A DNA stretch of 64,000 nucleotides, from assembly GCF_949987515.2 (NCBI RefSeq), contig NC_082691.1, forward strand, positions 62,007,740-62,071,739, in the 5' to 3' direction. The position numbers and the translations under genes are program-made. The notes under the pieces are model-generated. The model was not told where the DNA came from, ran no database searches, and worked only from the letters and a program-made list of their open reading frames with translations. This document shows, in pieces, positions 1 to 11,800 of this stretch. Numbering within the stretch: the stretch's first letter is position 1; each line of letters begins with the position of its first letter. This DNA comes from Delphinus delphis. Taxonomy: Eukaryota; Chordata; Mammalia; Artiodactyla; Delphinidae.

Positions 1-785
1 GTGCTGTATCCCAGCACCGGCCCGAGTCTAGTGGCCCCTCTGGGAGCAGCTCTCCCCCTGCTGCCTTCCTCCGGCCTTGCTGGCTGGGTCCCAGCACCTA
101 CCACCGTCAGAACTAGTCCTTCACTGAGCAGAGGGTGTATGTTCCTCGGTGGACAGGGAGCCTGTGGCCTGAAGGGAATGGTCCTGCTCCGGAAGACCCT
201 GCTCTGAGGTACACCCCAGCCTTGCCCTCCGAGACCGGTCTGAGGGGAAACAAGGCCATCCAGCAAAGCCTCAGAGTGAGGGAATCCCAGCCACGCGGCG
301 GAAGCTCTGGTCGGAGGCTCGGAACTGACCAGAGAACCCTTCATCACGGGGCGTGGTGGCCACCAGGCCGTGGGGCCAGGGGCGTGAGGAGCCTCCTGGG
401 GCATGGAGAACTGAGCCAGGCCTGCCCAGAGCGAAAGATGCAGAAGAGGCTCCAGGAAGTGTCCTAGTGGGGCCGGCTCCCTCCCTTGGACGGTTAAATA
501 AGGCACCGATTACCTCTGGGCACTGGGCTCTCTGGGCAGGCAGGGCCCGCTAGCCACCATGCTAGCTCCCTGCCTCACATCCACCCTGTCCTGTACTCGC
601 AGACACTTAGGTGGACACATCTCCCCCACCCCTAACCCGGTGGGCCTCCTGCCCCCGGCAAACACCAGGCTGATCTCTGGGGGCTCGTCGCCAGGGTGAG
701 GGCAGCCCTGGTGCGCTGCAGCCAGGCAGGACGGAGGTCACTGAGGTCTAGCGTCATCTTCTGCAGATGGTCCCTGGACGCACAC

Positions 786-850
786 ACAGCTCAGAGAAGT
801 CCTTCCCCTCCCTGGGCCTCATCTTCCCACCTGTAAAATGGGGAGAAGCC
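786..850 (+). repeat. MIR SINE fragment
   Basis: The core resembles the sense strand of MIR: a stretch like the tRNA-related core is followed by a 'cctcatcttcccacctgtaaaatgggg'-type segment. Only a short, diverged piece is recognisable. Confidence 0.5.
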
Positions 851-1189
851 AGCATTCTGGTGTAGGGCTACGGTAAGGCAGGCAGGGGAGGGAGGAGAGG
901 GCCAGGGAGGCCCCTCCCTCCTGGGCCCAACCTCGCCCAGGACCCCACCTGGCTCCTCTTCTCACAGAATAATGTGCATCAGGCTGGTGGCCTGGGGCTC
1001 CTGACCGGGCTCCTGGCCCAGGAGTCCAGTTTCTTGCTGAGCTCATGGGCTGTCGCTGGGGCTCTGGCAGGGGGTTGCACGGGGCACAGGTGGGGCTGCA
1101 GGGCGGGGTGGCGGACTGCAGAGCACCCCTTCCCCTCCCCCTGCTCGGGGTGTCGTCTGCCCCCCTGCCCCCCACCTCCGCTCTGCTCA

Positions 1190-1480
1190 CTCATCTTTCT
1201 CTTTTGGATCCTTGCCTCTGGGTCCAGTCCTGTATCCCCTGCGCTCTCTCTCTGTCTCTCTTCCTCGGCCCTGACCCGTCTCCCTGTCTCTGTCTGGGGA
1301 TCTATCCCTTTCACTTCCACTTTTGCTGATTCGACTTCTCTCTGTCCTTCCTTCTCTCCCTGTCTCTCTTCCTCTCTCTCTCTCTGTCTCCTTTCCTTCT
1401 TCCTTTCCCGTCCGTGTCCCTCTGCCTCTCCCTTTCGTGCTCCCTCCTTTTCTCCCCCCTCTCTCCCTCCCAGGCTTTCC
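1190..1480. repeat. C/T-rich low-complexity tract
   Basis: Nearly all bases are pyrimidines on the + strand, with many TCTC, CTGTCTC and TTCC blocks and few purines. The matching GA-rich frames on the minus strand give long spurious ORFs. It lies about 0.9-1.1 kb upstream of the AQP1 TATA box. Confidence 0.8.
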
Positions 1481-2329
1481 AGTCTCCAGGTTAGGCTCTG
1501 GCATTCCTTCCGTCTCCCCCGTGTTCTGCCAGCTTGACTGTCTTTGAGAGGAAAGTCCTCACCTGCCCTCATCTTCCCACACTTGCCCCGAAATCATTTG
1601 CTCAAATTGCTTCAGAAGCTAGAGGGCTCCCAGCATGGGGGCCTCTCAAATTCTTACTGATCTCAGGCCTGCCCTTGACCACAGAGTGGAGGGTGGTCCA
1701 CGGACAAGCTCTCTGCACCCTCTGATGCCTCCGTGTCCCCATTAACTTTGGCCTGGCCGGTGGGGCTGGGAGCTCTGGGCCATTCCTACAGTGACATCCC
1801 GTGGCCAGGTCTGGGCCAGGGTTGAGAGGCCCAGACTGCCCCTGGGGACCCTGGACCTGTGGACTCCAGACTAATGTCACTGTGAGGCGGGATGGGGATG
1901 CCAGGCCAGCAGGGTCATGGTGCCCGCCTCCAGGAGGGCAATGTCTACCTGCTGAACCCAGCTGCTCACCCCGCCCCACGCATCCCGAGCGTCTGGACTT
2001 GTCCTCGGGCACCCCCTGAGCTTTGCACACAGGGCGGGGACACCTGGATTTCTCTGGCCCTCTGAGGGGGGCCTACTTGGAGGAATTTCTCAAAGCCTAT
2101 TAGAGCAGTGGCTGCCTCCTGCCTGCCTCCCCGGGCTGGGCAGGGCTGAGGGCGGAGGAAAAGAGGGAGGGAGGGGAGAGAGGAGGAAGGGAAAAGAAGT
2201 TGGCAGGCTGACAGCAGAGCTGTGCCTGCATCCATCGCTGAGAGGAGGCCCATGCGGTGTGGGGCGGGCCACGAGCAAGGAGAGGCCTTCCTCCCTTTGT
2301 GCTCCCCCCTTCTCCTCCCGCCAGGGTCC

Positions 2330-2416
2330 TATAAATAGGCCCAGCCCGGGCTGTGGCTCAGCTCTCGGAGGGAGGCGAGCACCAGGCAGCGGTCTCCAGC
2401 CAAGCCCCCTGCCAGC
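2330..2416 (+). promoter_or_regulatory. AQP1: AQP1 core promoter and 5' UTR
   Basis: A TATA box (TATAAATAG) occupies 2330-2338, and the initiator ATG is at 2417. Transcription should start about 25-30 bases after the TATA box, leaving a 5' UTR of roughly 55 bases with no upstream ATG. The start codon context is ccagcATGg, a good Kozak match. A TATA-driven promoter at this distance matches known mammalian AQP1 genes. The exact start site is inferred. Confidence 0.85.
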
Positions 2417-2806
2417 ATGGCCAGCGAGTTCAAGAAGAAGCTCTTTTGGAGGGCGGTGGTGGCCGAGTTCCTGGCCATGACCCTCTTCATCTTCATCAGC
2501 ATCGGTTCCGCCCTGGGCTTCCAGTACCCGATAAAGAGCAACCAGACGACAGGTGCCGTCCAGGATAATGTGAAGGTGTCACTGGCCTTTGGGCTGAGCA
2601 TTGCCACGCTGGCCCAGAGCGTGGGCCACATCAGCGGCGCCCACCTCAACCCGGCTGTCACGCTGGGGATCCTGCTTAGCTGCCAGATGAGCGTCCTCCG
2701 GGCTGTCATGTATATCATGGCCCAGTGCGTGGGGGCCATCGTCGCCACTGCCATCCTCTCGGGCATTACCTCCTCCCTGCCCAACAACTCGCTTGGCCTC
2801 AATGCG
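2417..2806 (+). CDS. AQP1: AQP1 exon 1 (residues 1-130)
   Basis: Starts MASEFKKKLFWRAVVAEF, as in all mammalian AQP1. It encodes the cytoplasmic N-terminus, the first three membrane helices and loop B with the first NPA (residues 78-80). The filter residue F58 and glycosylated N42 are here. The donor is GCG|GTGAGT at 2807. The frame stays open past the donor for 252 bases, but that extension has no aquaporin similarity and is intronic. Confidence 0.98.
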
Positions 2807-5800
2807 GTGAGTGGGGTGGCCCCAGGCTCTGGGGCCTCAGTGCTGAGGCGGCGCTGGTCTCATCCTCCGCCCATTGTGCAGATGGGGACACCGAGGAACA
2901 GAGAGGACAAGAGGTTGCTGGAGGTCACGCAGAGTTGGGACTGGAGCTCAGCTACGCCTGCAGTCCAGAGCCTGTTTCCTGCCGGGCACTGTGGGGAGCT
3001 GAGACCCAGCATGATGGTCTTGCCAATGTCCCCTGCGGGCCTCAATTGTGGGGAATAAGCACAGGCGGCAGCTAGCAGCTGGGCCAGCAGTTCCTCGTCC
3101 CTGGGCTGTGGTTTCTCGTACCACCACTCCGCAGCCCCGGCTGTGCAGCAGCTCTCTCCCTGTGCAGCCTGGACCCTGGGGACACTCTGCCCGCTGTCCC
3201 CAGCCTCCCTGCACCACCTGCCCGGCATGTCCTGCAGCTGGTCACACAGTCCTGTGTGAGCAGGGCTCTCCTGGAGGGGGGGTCAGTCAAGCTTCCAGGC
3301 AGCCGCCCAGGTCCCCCAAACAAGCTGCCTTCAACGAAAAAGCTCCCCTTGCTCTTCTGGGCCCGGGAATGAGACAAAGATGGGGGGTGAAAACACTTGC
3401 TGGAAAGCTTTCAGCTTTCCTGGATTACAACAAGGCAGTGGCGGAGGGGGGGAGCCGGAGCGGGGACATCTTGCCTCCTGTCTGGGTCCACTCTCTGTCA
3501 CCAGACACAGAGAGGTGTGGCGCGTGTATGTGTGTCTGTGAACGGTGTGCGCACGTGGGTGCCAGCATGGGTCTCCAAGTCTGTGGAAGCTCCACTGCTT
3601 CTGCAAGTGTGTCTGTGAGTGCGTTAGTGCTGCGTGTGAGCGTCTCAGGGGGTGTGTGCGTCCCTGCGTGCGCCCATCGCTCGCGGCCTGAATGGGGCCT
3701 GGCCTGGGGGCGCCCATGAGAAGCAGACTGGGTGGGAGCTGCGGAAAAGAATTTCTCCCGGGCCGCTTAGCACAGCTAATTGGTTGTTGGCGGCCGCTGC
3801 CTGCTGTCGTGGACCTGGGCTTTTCCAGACCCTCAGCCAACTGCACACTCAGACCTGGCTTGGGCCACAGCAGGGGGAAATGTGGCCTGAGGGGCTGAGT
3901 CAGGCTTGGAGGAGGTCTCAGAGCACCCGAGGGGGTGTTTCCACAGGGAGGGAGAGAGGCAAAGGAGCAGAGAGGAGGAATCAAATCAGGTCGAGACTGG
4001 CGGGGCCTGGGCTGGACAGGCCGGCGTGGGAGAGTAAGGGAGCCGGCCAGGGCTCTGCAGAGAGAGCCGTGGGTGATTAGAGAAGCAGCCGCCCTCTCGC
4101 TTCCCAGCCAAAGTTCAGATCCTGGTGCTGCAGCGGGGGAGGCTTGGCGAGGTCTGTGCAGAGGGCAGCTGGCACGACCCTGCCAAGGAGGGATTAGCAC
4201 TTCTTGTGTCACAGTGACACCTCACCGAGCCTAGGACTGACGGTTAGCCCTGCGGCCTGGAGTTTAGACTTTAGTCGGGGAAGCTGTGGGCACGGTGGAT
4301 GTGAGGCCCTCCAGGCCTGTCTCTCCAGTGGGGGCAGAGCCGGGTGACTTCGGGGAGTGCGCACTGGGTAGGGTGGCTCACCTTGGGGCTCAGCTGGGCA
4401 CAATGGGGGTTGGGAATGGGTCCTCCTAGGGGAGGAGATGAGTCTCCCCAGGCCTTCTGGCCCCCTCTTGACCTTCCCTCTCAAGGGACAGGCGGGACAG
4501 GCATCTGCTGGCCGACTTCGCTCTCTCACATGGGCATCCCGGGCAGACTTGAGGAGGGCAAGCACCTACCTCTGTGCCACCTTGATCTGGCCACACCCTG
4601 CTTTAGTGTCCCTTTCCCTCTCAAGGCTCCATTTTCCAAAGTCACCCCAATACCTGAGCTGGATGGGTTGCAGAAGGGGGAGAAAAAGGGGCCCAGGCCT
4701 GGGCGGGGAAGCAGGCAAGTTGGGTTCAAGGCCTGGCTACTGCTAACTTGTTGAGTTTTCTTGGAGTTGAGAACCCTGAGGCTAGGTCTCTTGATATCTC
4801 TTGGCCACACCCATAGTACGAACAAGCTTACTTTGTGGACTTGAGTTTATCACTCTTCCCAGGAGGGTCTGGCTAACAGGAGCCCAAGAGGGGCCGTGCT
4901 GAACCTAAGGGCACTGAGGGCTGTGGCAGGGGCCCGGGGACCCCCATGGAAGTTTGGGGTCCAGAAACACAAGTCCTGAGCTGAAGAACAGGAAAAGGGT
5001 CCAGAGCACTGAACCTGGGATCTGAAGAGACCTGGGAGGTGGCCTCAATGCTTCAAGAGGGGCAGAGACCAGCCTACACAGGTGACACACTCTTTCCTCC
5101 AGGCTCTGGGGGAGGCTCCCGCAGCCCCTTGAGTCCCGAGCCCCGCCCCAGCCCAAACCCATGGTTGGCATGGAGATTTCCAAGGAAAATAGGGAAAGAA
5201 GTGACAGGAAGTGGTTGGAATGAGTCAGGGGGTATCCCCCGGGGACATGTTGGGGACACTTTCTCCTCACTGAGTCAGGGCTCAGGATATGCCCCAGAGG
5301 GACCATGGACCTCTGTCCAGCCTGGCGCATCCTGGCTAGTTCTCAGAGCCAAACCCTGATTTTGTTCCTAGAGTGAGAGGCTCAGAGGCAGGGTTGGTGC
5401 CGGGTCTGCCCTGCCCTAGCTCAGCTGCTAATACCCTGTGTGACTTCATGCAAGCAACCTTGTCTGTGTGGCCCCAGCTCCCATCTGTGGAAAGGGGAGA
5501 TCGCAAGGTATGGCTGGGCTCTGGGAAGTCGAAGATGCTCCTGCACCTTGGAATCTGGACCATTCGCCAGCTCTTTTCACTCTTCCCCTCTCTGGCTTGC
5601 TCACCCTATAAACGTGACTGTCACTGCTGCAGACTGAATGCAGGGCTGAGTCAGCCCAATCCCTGCCCTGGGAAGCCCATGGTCCTGTGTAAGATAAGCC
5701 CGGTGCACATCTGTCCATGATAGGGGGCAGGAAGCCAGTGCGATAAGAGGTATCAGGGCACCTGGGAACTTCTGACTTTGAGCTGTGGTGAGGGCCAGGA

Positions 5801-8800
5801 GGGCTTCAGGGAGGAGGTGCCCTGAGAGCCTGAATGTGAAGACTCTGGGCTGGGGGGAAGGGGCTTCTAGGTAGAGGAGGTCATGTCCTGAGGGTCGTGG
5901 GGTGTGGCTGATGGGGGGTCATGGTGGAAGGCTGGGGCTCTGGAGAGAGGTGAGGGCTCAGGGTTCAGGCCAGTGTCTACCTGTGTCCAAGAGGGGACTG
6001 GATGCCACTCCATCCAGAGCCTCTGATTTCAGCCCCTTCGGGGGCTCAGGCAGAGCGCACACTTTCCTCATTTGGGGGTCTTTTCTCAGCCCCATTGATT
6101 CTGGGCCTGACTGCCTCGGGACTGTTTCTACGTGCTGCATCCAGGGCCTGCCTTTAGCCCCAAACTTCCCACTTCCTCAGTGTCCCGGGCCTCAGTTTCC
6201 CCAGCCACAGAATGAGAGCACGCCCCTCTCCCTAACCCCCCCTTCCCCACGCCACTGGTTCTTCCAGAGTTGAGGGCCCTCGGCCTCCCCCAGAGCTGGG
6301 GGTGGGGGCTGGGGGAAAGGGAAGCCAGTTTTCCGACGGCCCTGCCCAGGGAGGGGGCTGGGGGCTGGGTGGTGATGCCACTGATGGGACATATAATTAC
6401 TGTCTCCAGCCAGAACCAGATGAGGGGGAGGGCACAGAGCGAGGCAGGAGCTTTGCGGTGGAGACTTCCCTTACCACGGAAAATTCTTAGGCTCTTTCCC
6501 CCCGAGAGCCCTCGGAGCAGCCCTGCCCGCCCCATGTTGCCCACGCTGACGCCTGGCCCTAGCCAGGGCTCGCTGTGGGAATCCTCATGTGAAGGAGCTA
6601 CGTTCTGAGAGGGGACATGGCCCGCCGGGGTCCCTCGGTCTAAGGGGACTTGCCTTGACTCCCCCGTCCCCCGGTCACAGCCTCCCCTCACATCTGGAGC
6701 CTTTAGCTCACTGCAGGACAATCCCATGCTGTCTCCCCCCAACCTGATCTCAGGCCCAAGTAGTGGTGCCCACTTTCTCCAGGGCCCCGCCCAGCAGGGG
6801 TGCCTTTACTCTTACCCATCAGGGCTTTCCCCAGGCAGGTCAGACACGCCCCCCGCCTCGCCTTGAAGACTGGCTTGGACAAGCTTTCCTGGGGGCACAG
6901 GGAGCCCTTGGTGCTTGCTGGCAGAGGCCCCCTGGGGGGCCATGGTCCTTGCCCTCTGGAAGCACCGACGGGTCTGGGGTCTCCTGAATGGGCATGGGTT
7001 GAGCCCACATACCTGCAGGTAGGGGCAAGGAAACGTTGTCCTGGCCAGGGTCCCCTCAGCCAGAGCCTCTCTCTGGGGTCCAGAGGGGCTCCTTACCCAC
7101 GGCGGTGCCCAGGGGGTGAGTGAGGGGCTGTCTTTACACAACCAAGGAGCTACAGTCCAGCGGGCAAACACACCCTGAGGCTGGAAAACCTCAACTCAAA
7201 AGGGTAGAAAAGGCTGGGAAATGCCCATTCCAATGAGCACTTCCTTTCGGTGCCTGAAATCCCACCATCAGGACAACCAGAGGCAGGTGTCTGCTCAGGG
7301 TAAAGAAAGACGCTTTTTTAAAAAAACTGGGGAAGGGCAGCCTCCAAGTCAGTAAGCTCCCTGTCATCAGGGCTATGCAAGTAGGGTCTGTCAGGCAGCC
7401 GGCTGCTCTGGGGTGTGTGTCTGTGGAGGGCACCGGGCGGTTACAGGTGGTTGGGAGGTCCTATAACACGCTCCACGCCATATGGAGACCAGCGGTTCAG
7501 ATGGCCTTGTGGGAATCCTGCACTCAGGATCCTGGCCCGGAGGGTGACTGCAGGTCTTGGGGGCCGGGGTCCCACGTCAGGTGGGGAGGAATCCAGGACA
7601 AGGTCTGGGGCTAGAATCTGGGCTGAGGCCTCTATTTTACAGGTAAGGAAACCGTGGCCCACGGAGACATGGAGACGTGCCTAGGTTGCACAGCAGATGA
7701 TGGCAGGCAGGACCCCCGGCCTCCTGCCTCCAGCCCTCGATTATCTCTGCTGCTCCAAATTGCACACATTTACGCTGCACCCGTACACACACGTGCACTC
7801 ACACACGCAATGGCACATGGCACACGGGCACACACACGTGGGCATGAAGCACACCCTCAAGCCTGGGTGGTCCCACTCAGGCCCTGGGACCCTAGGAGGG
7901 TACGGGGAGGGTGGTCCTCAGTGGAACCTCTTCCTTTCCCGGGCAGGAGGGCAGGGCTGCCCTGAAGTGAGGAAGGGAAGGAGGAAGCCATTGCTTTGTG
8001 TATTGTTTCTTGTCGGGAAGATGAAATGGCTTCTGGGAGCAGAGAGCACTTTGAGACCTGCCTCTCTTTTACTCAAGGGGGCTTCCTTCCCTTCTCCTCC
8101 ATCCCCAGCCAGTAGTGGCACTTGTGTGTGGGAGTGCAACACACAGGGACAGGGTGACACACTCAGAAGTGCGTCAGACACACAAGATGAACATCTAGGG
8201 CCACACAGAGAGCCCTGCCCCAGCCTCCGCAAAGCCGCCTCCGTAAGAGATGGTACCCTGCGTGATAAGGATTTTCAGAGACAGTTAAGATGCATCTGGC
8301 CAGTACGTGATTAGTGTGTCTGAATGTCCCACGTGGGCGGGCTGAAAAAGAGGGTATATTCTCAAATATGGAGGTGCAGGGCTTACGCATTTTCCTTAAA
8401 TCCAGCTTGTTAATCGTGTGGTTCAAATCTTCCCTGTTCCTGCTGTTTATATATTTTGACTCTTCGTTCCATCAGTTTCTAAGAGAGGGTTGTTAAACCC
8501 TTTCACTCTGATAGTGGACTGATCATTTTCTTCTTGTAATTCTGTCCATTTTTGTGTCAGATATTTTTAGCTTGTATTGTTTAGTGCGTACAGGTTGAGA
8601 ACTTCTGTAACTCTTGGATAGACTTTTTGTTTACTTATTGTCTAATAAACCTCTTAATGAAAGGTTTAATGAAAAAGAAAAGGAAAGAGTCGCACCTGGA
8701 CACATGTGGTCCCCCACAGATACCAATCTACAAAGACACACAGAGGCACCAAAGCCGTGGGTCCTCAGAGGCACACGCATGCCGGAACAGTCACGGAGGG

Positions 8801-11800
8801 GTGACGTTGGGGGGCTCACCGAGGCCCCCCTCACCGGGAATGCTGAGTGCTAGAGGCAGTGGGTGTGGGGGGCAGGCCTCAATGTCTTCCCTCCCCTGTT
8901 CTTTGAGAGTGGATGCCCAGAGCCACAGCCGGACCTGGCCCTGGGACCTGCTGTTCCCCAAGGGCGGGATGCCATGGTGCCCAGGCCAAGCTGGGGCCCT
9001 GGCCCTTAGAAGCTACCTTGGTCATACTGCCCATGGGCAGTGGGGAGGGTTTGAGGCCGATTCCTGGAGAGGTCAGGCTTGTGCCAGCCTGGTGCCTGGG
9101 ACACGCTGGCAGCTGCAGAGCATGTTCTGCCAGCTCCTCAGGCCAAGCTGGGAATCGTCAGAACCCTTAGCCCAACCTGTGGGTAGCCAGCACCTTGGCC
9201 TGTGAGTTTGGGTGGCACAGACCCCCGGAGCAAGGATTCTGACTTTGCTGTCTCCCTCCTGGGCCTTGGCCTCCTTGTCTGTCATCTCAGAGCCTTGAGC
9301 AGGCTGCCCTGCGAGGTCCACAGAGACCCATGACTGGCCTGTGGTCTCCCAGTTCGAAAGCGAATGAACCAGCACTGCTGAGCTCCAGAGGGCTTCCCTG
9401 GCTGCTTCTAGAGAGGGTGGAAGTCCTAGAAAATTAGCGTCGTCTGCTACTTCTGTCACCACACAGCGAGTGTCCCCTTTGAGGTCTGGGCGGGGTGATG
9501 AGAAGGTGTCCCCATTCTGTCCCCACCGAGCTCCCAGGCCAGGGTGTCTGAGGCACCAACACAGGAGGCAGAAAGGTTACTTCTCTGCAAGATACGCAGG
9601 CCGTTCAGTGAGGGCTCGGCAGAGTGGCAGCAGAAGTGAATTCTATCCAGGGACCCGAGAAAACTTCTTGGTGCTACTGGAGTCTGAACTGGGCCTTGAG
9701 AGCGGGCTTCAGTGGGCTTGACACGAAAATGGAGAGCCTGCATCTTTCTGATGCTTTAACTGTGTGGATTCTTCTGTTTTTTATACTTGTGTTCAGAAAA
9801 TTGATTGTTACCTTTTTTTTGTGGGGGGGGGGGACCTTCATCAGTGAAATATAAGACCTGGACTGAGCAAAACTACCTGGGGATGTGCAAACATGTTTTT
9901 TTCAATAACAAGTAACCACAAGTGGGATTAGCCCTATGTAAGCAATTGTGTCAAATTTAATAGGTTGTAAACGGGAACATAGGGTCTGAACTTTTACTTG
10001 CTCTTTTCTGGACATCAACTTTCAACAGACCTTTAACTATCCCTTCCGATTTTGATTATCAGTTTTTTTTTTTTCAGATGTAAGTAACACAAGTGCTTTG
10101 GCAGTTGAAAGAGAGGAGGTCATAGACATGGAAACAATCAGGGGAATCTTCCTGCTGCTGGTGGTAGTGGTGACGGGTTTGGGGAGAGGAAGGTTACTAA
10201 CCCATGTGGTTCTGGGCTGTCAGGTTCTAAGGGCTCTGGGCAGCTAGGAAAGGGTACATCCTAGGGTTCCCAGGGCAGGTGTCACTTCCTGTGGACGGGT
10301 CATGGCACCAGGCCCCCTGCCCTGCTCACTTTGCATGAAAAGTGGTACCCTTGGGCAGAGCAGGGGCTGGGATGCTCAGACCTGGTTAAGAATCGGGGCA
10401 GGAGGTGAGCTTGCCGAGACCACGTGTGTGAGGAGAGTGCGGTGGGGTTGGAGAGTATGACACAGGAGCCGCTTAGAGCAATGGCTCCGTTAATCAGTGT
10501 GGAAGGGCTGGTTTCAGGACTCCTGGCAGCTAGCAATCATGCGGACCCTGGAGAGCAAAGGAGAGAGCGTGGGGAGGAACCCTGAGCTTCCTGAGTGCTC
10601 AGACACAGAGGGTAACAGCAGGTGTGAGTGTGATGGGCAGTGGTACAAGCTGCCCGGCCTCACCAGCCTCGCCTCCATGGAGCCTGTCCCGGCTCCAGGC
10701 GGGCCTCACTCCCATCTCCACACTCCTGGGCGGCAGAGCCTCTCCCCTTCTGCCTGCTACCGCCCCCAATCCTGGGGATGAGATGAGAAAGAGCCCGAAC
10801 AGAGCCACAACAACCATTCTGGTCCCTTCTGCCTCTGCAGCCCTTCTCAAATGCCCCAAGACTGTCCCCACAGCCTTAGAACCTCTGGCCTCTCTGGAGA
10901 ATGGGAAGGGAAAATTAGATCTATTTTACAGATGGGGAAACTGAGGACCAGAGAGGGCAGAGACCATAGTCATGGTGTCAGCAAGTGGGAGAGCAAGGAC
11001 CTGAATTCAGGGTTTCGGCCTCCACAGCCCCACGTTGGGGTGTGAAGAAAACTGGGTATTGCCCGGAGGGCTGGCTGAGCTGAGGGGCTGCAGCCCTGGG
11101 GTCAGCCAGGAAAGGCCCAGAGCTGGGGCTGCAACACAGGGGAGGGGATGTGAGTCACTTTCCCTCTGACCCAGGGCTGCAGACAAAGGCGGGAAGAGAA
11201 TTGTTCCTTTGGATGGCCTCAGGGTGGGGCTGAGAAAAGCTCTGGATGGTGGTGGAGTGCCCTCCACCTAGGACTCTGCAGAATGCCCTGTGGCCTCGGA
11301 GACAGCCCCATTCCCCTACCCTCCAGATGAGACTTCAAGTTCAGTCTTATTTGGACACACCAGCCTGGGAGAAGGCAGCCTGTGCTGACGTGGCCCAGCT
11401 CCCCCGTGTGGGCAAATCTGGCCCCTGGGACCCTCATGTGTGGGAAGGTGCAGGGGCTCCGTGGGGAGGGATCTCCCTGGTGCAGCTGCAGAGGGAGGGC
11501 TTGGGTGACCTCACAGCAGCTCCCATTCCCTTCTTGTTCCATGAGTCATGTTTCTAAAAGTGGCCCAGCAGCAAGTGGGAGCCAGACGGTGGTGGTGCAG
11601 CCAGCGTGGCCAAAGAGAGGGAGGGGCACTGGGCCAGGAGGGACAGGGAGGGGGCAGATAGGGAGGGCAGGGCCCAGAGGAAATGGGAGACAGACACTGG
11701 ACCAGGAGAGAGACAGACAGAGGTGGGGCAGGAGACAGAGGGTGGGGATGCAAGGGACGTAGGCTCAAGGGCGAGAAGGACACAGGGAGCTGTGGCCAGC

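Larger units (their letters stand above)
1..2329. other. AQP1 upstream region, no gene recognised
   Basis: No exon, RNA gene or recent transposon is visible. A short MIR-like piece lies near 786-850 and a long C/T-rich tract lies at about 1190-1480. The last 150 bases before the TATA box are G/C-rich and purine/pyrimidine-skewed, as expected of a proximal promoter. In human the gene upstream of AQP1 is MINDY4; no part of it is recognised here. Confidence 0.6.

Noticed and set aside
979..1572. Arg/Glu-rich 197-residue minus-strand ORF
   Set aside because: It is the translation of a GA-rich simple-sequence tract.
2807..3058. Extension of AQP1 exon 1 as a longer protein form
   Set aside because: The open frame past the GTGAGT donor contains an antisense MIR and no aquaporin sequence, while exon 2 joins perfectly in frame.
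3331..4212. 293-residue minus-strand ORF in AQP1 intron 1
   Set aside because: It lies in GC-rich intron, is Pro/Ser/Arg-rich with no domain or recognisable similarity, and shows no codon-like pattern. Long chance ORFs are expected at this base composition.
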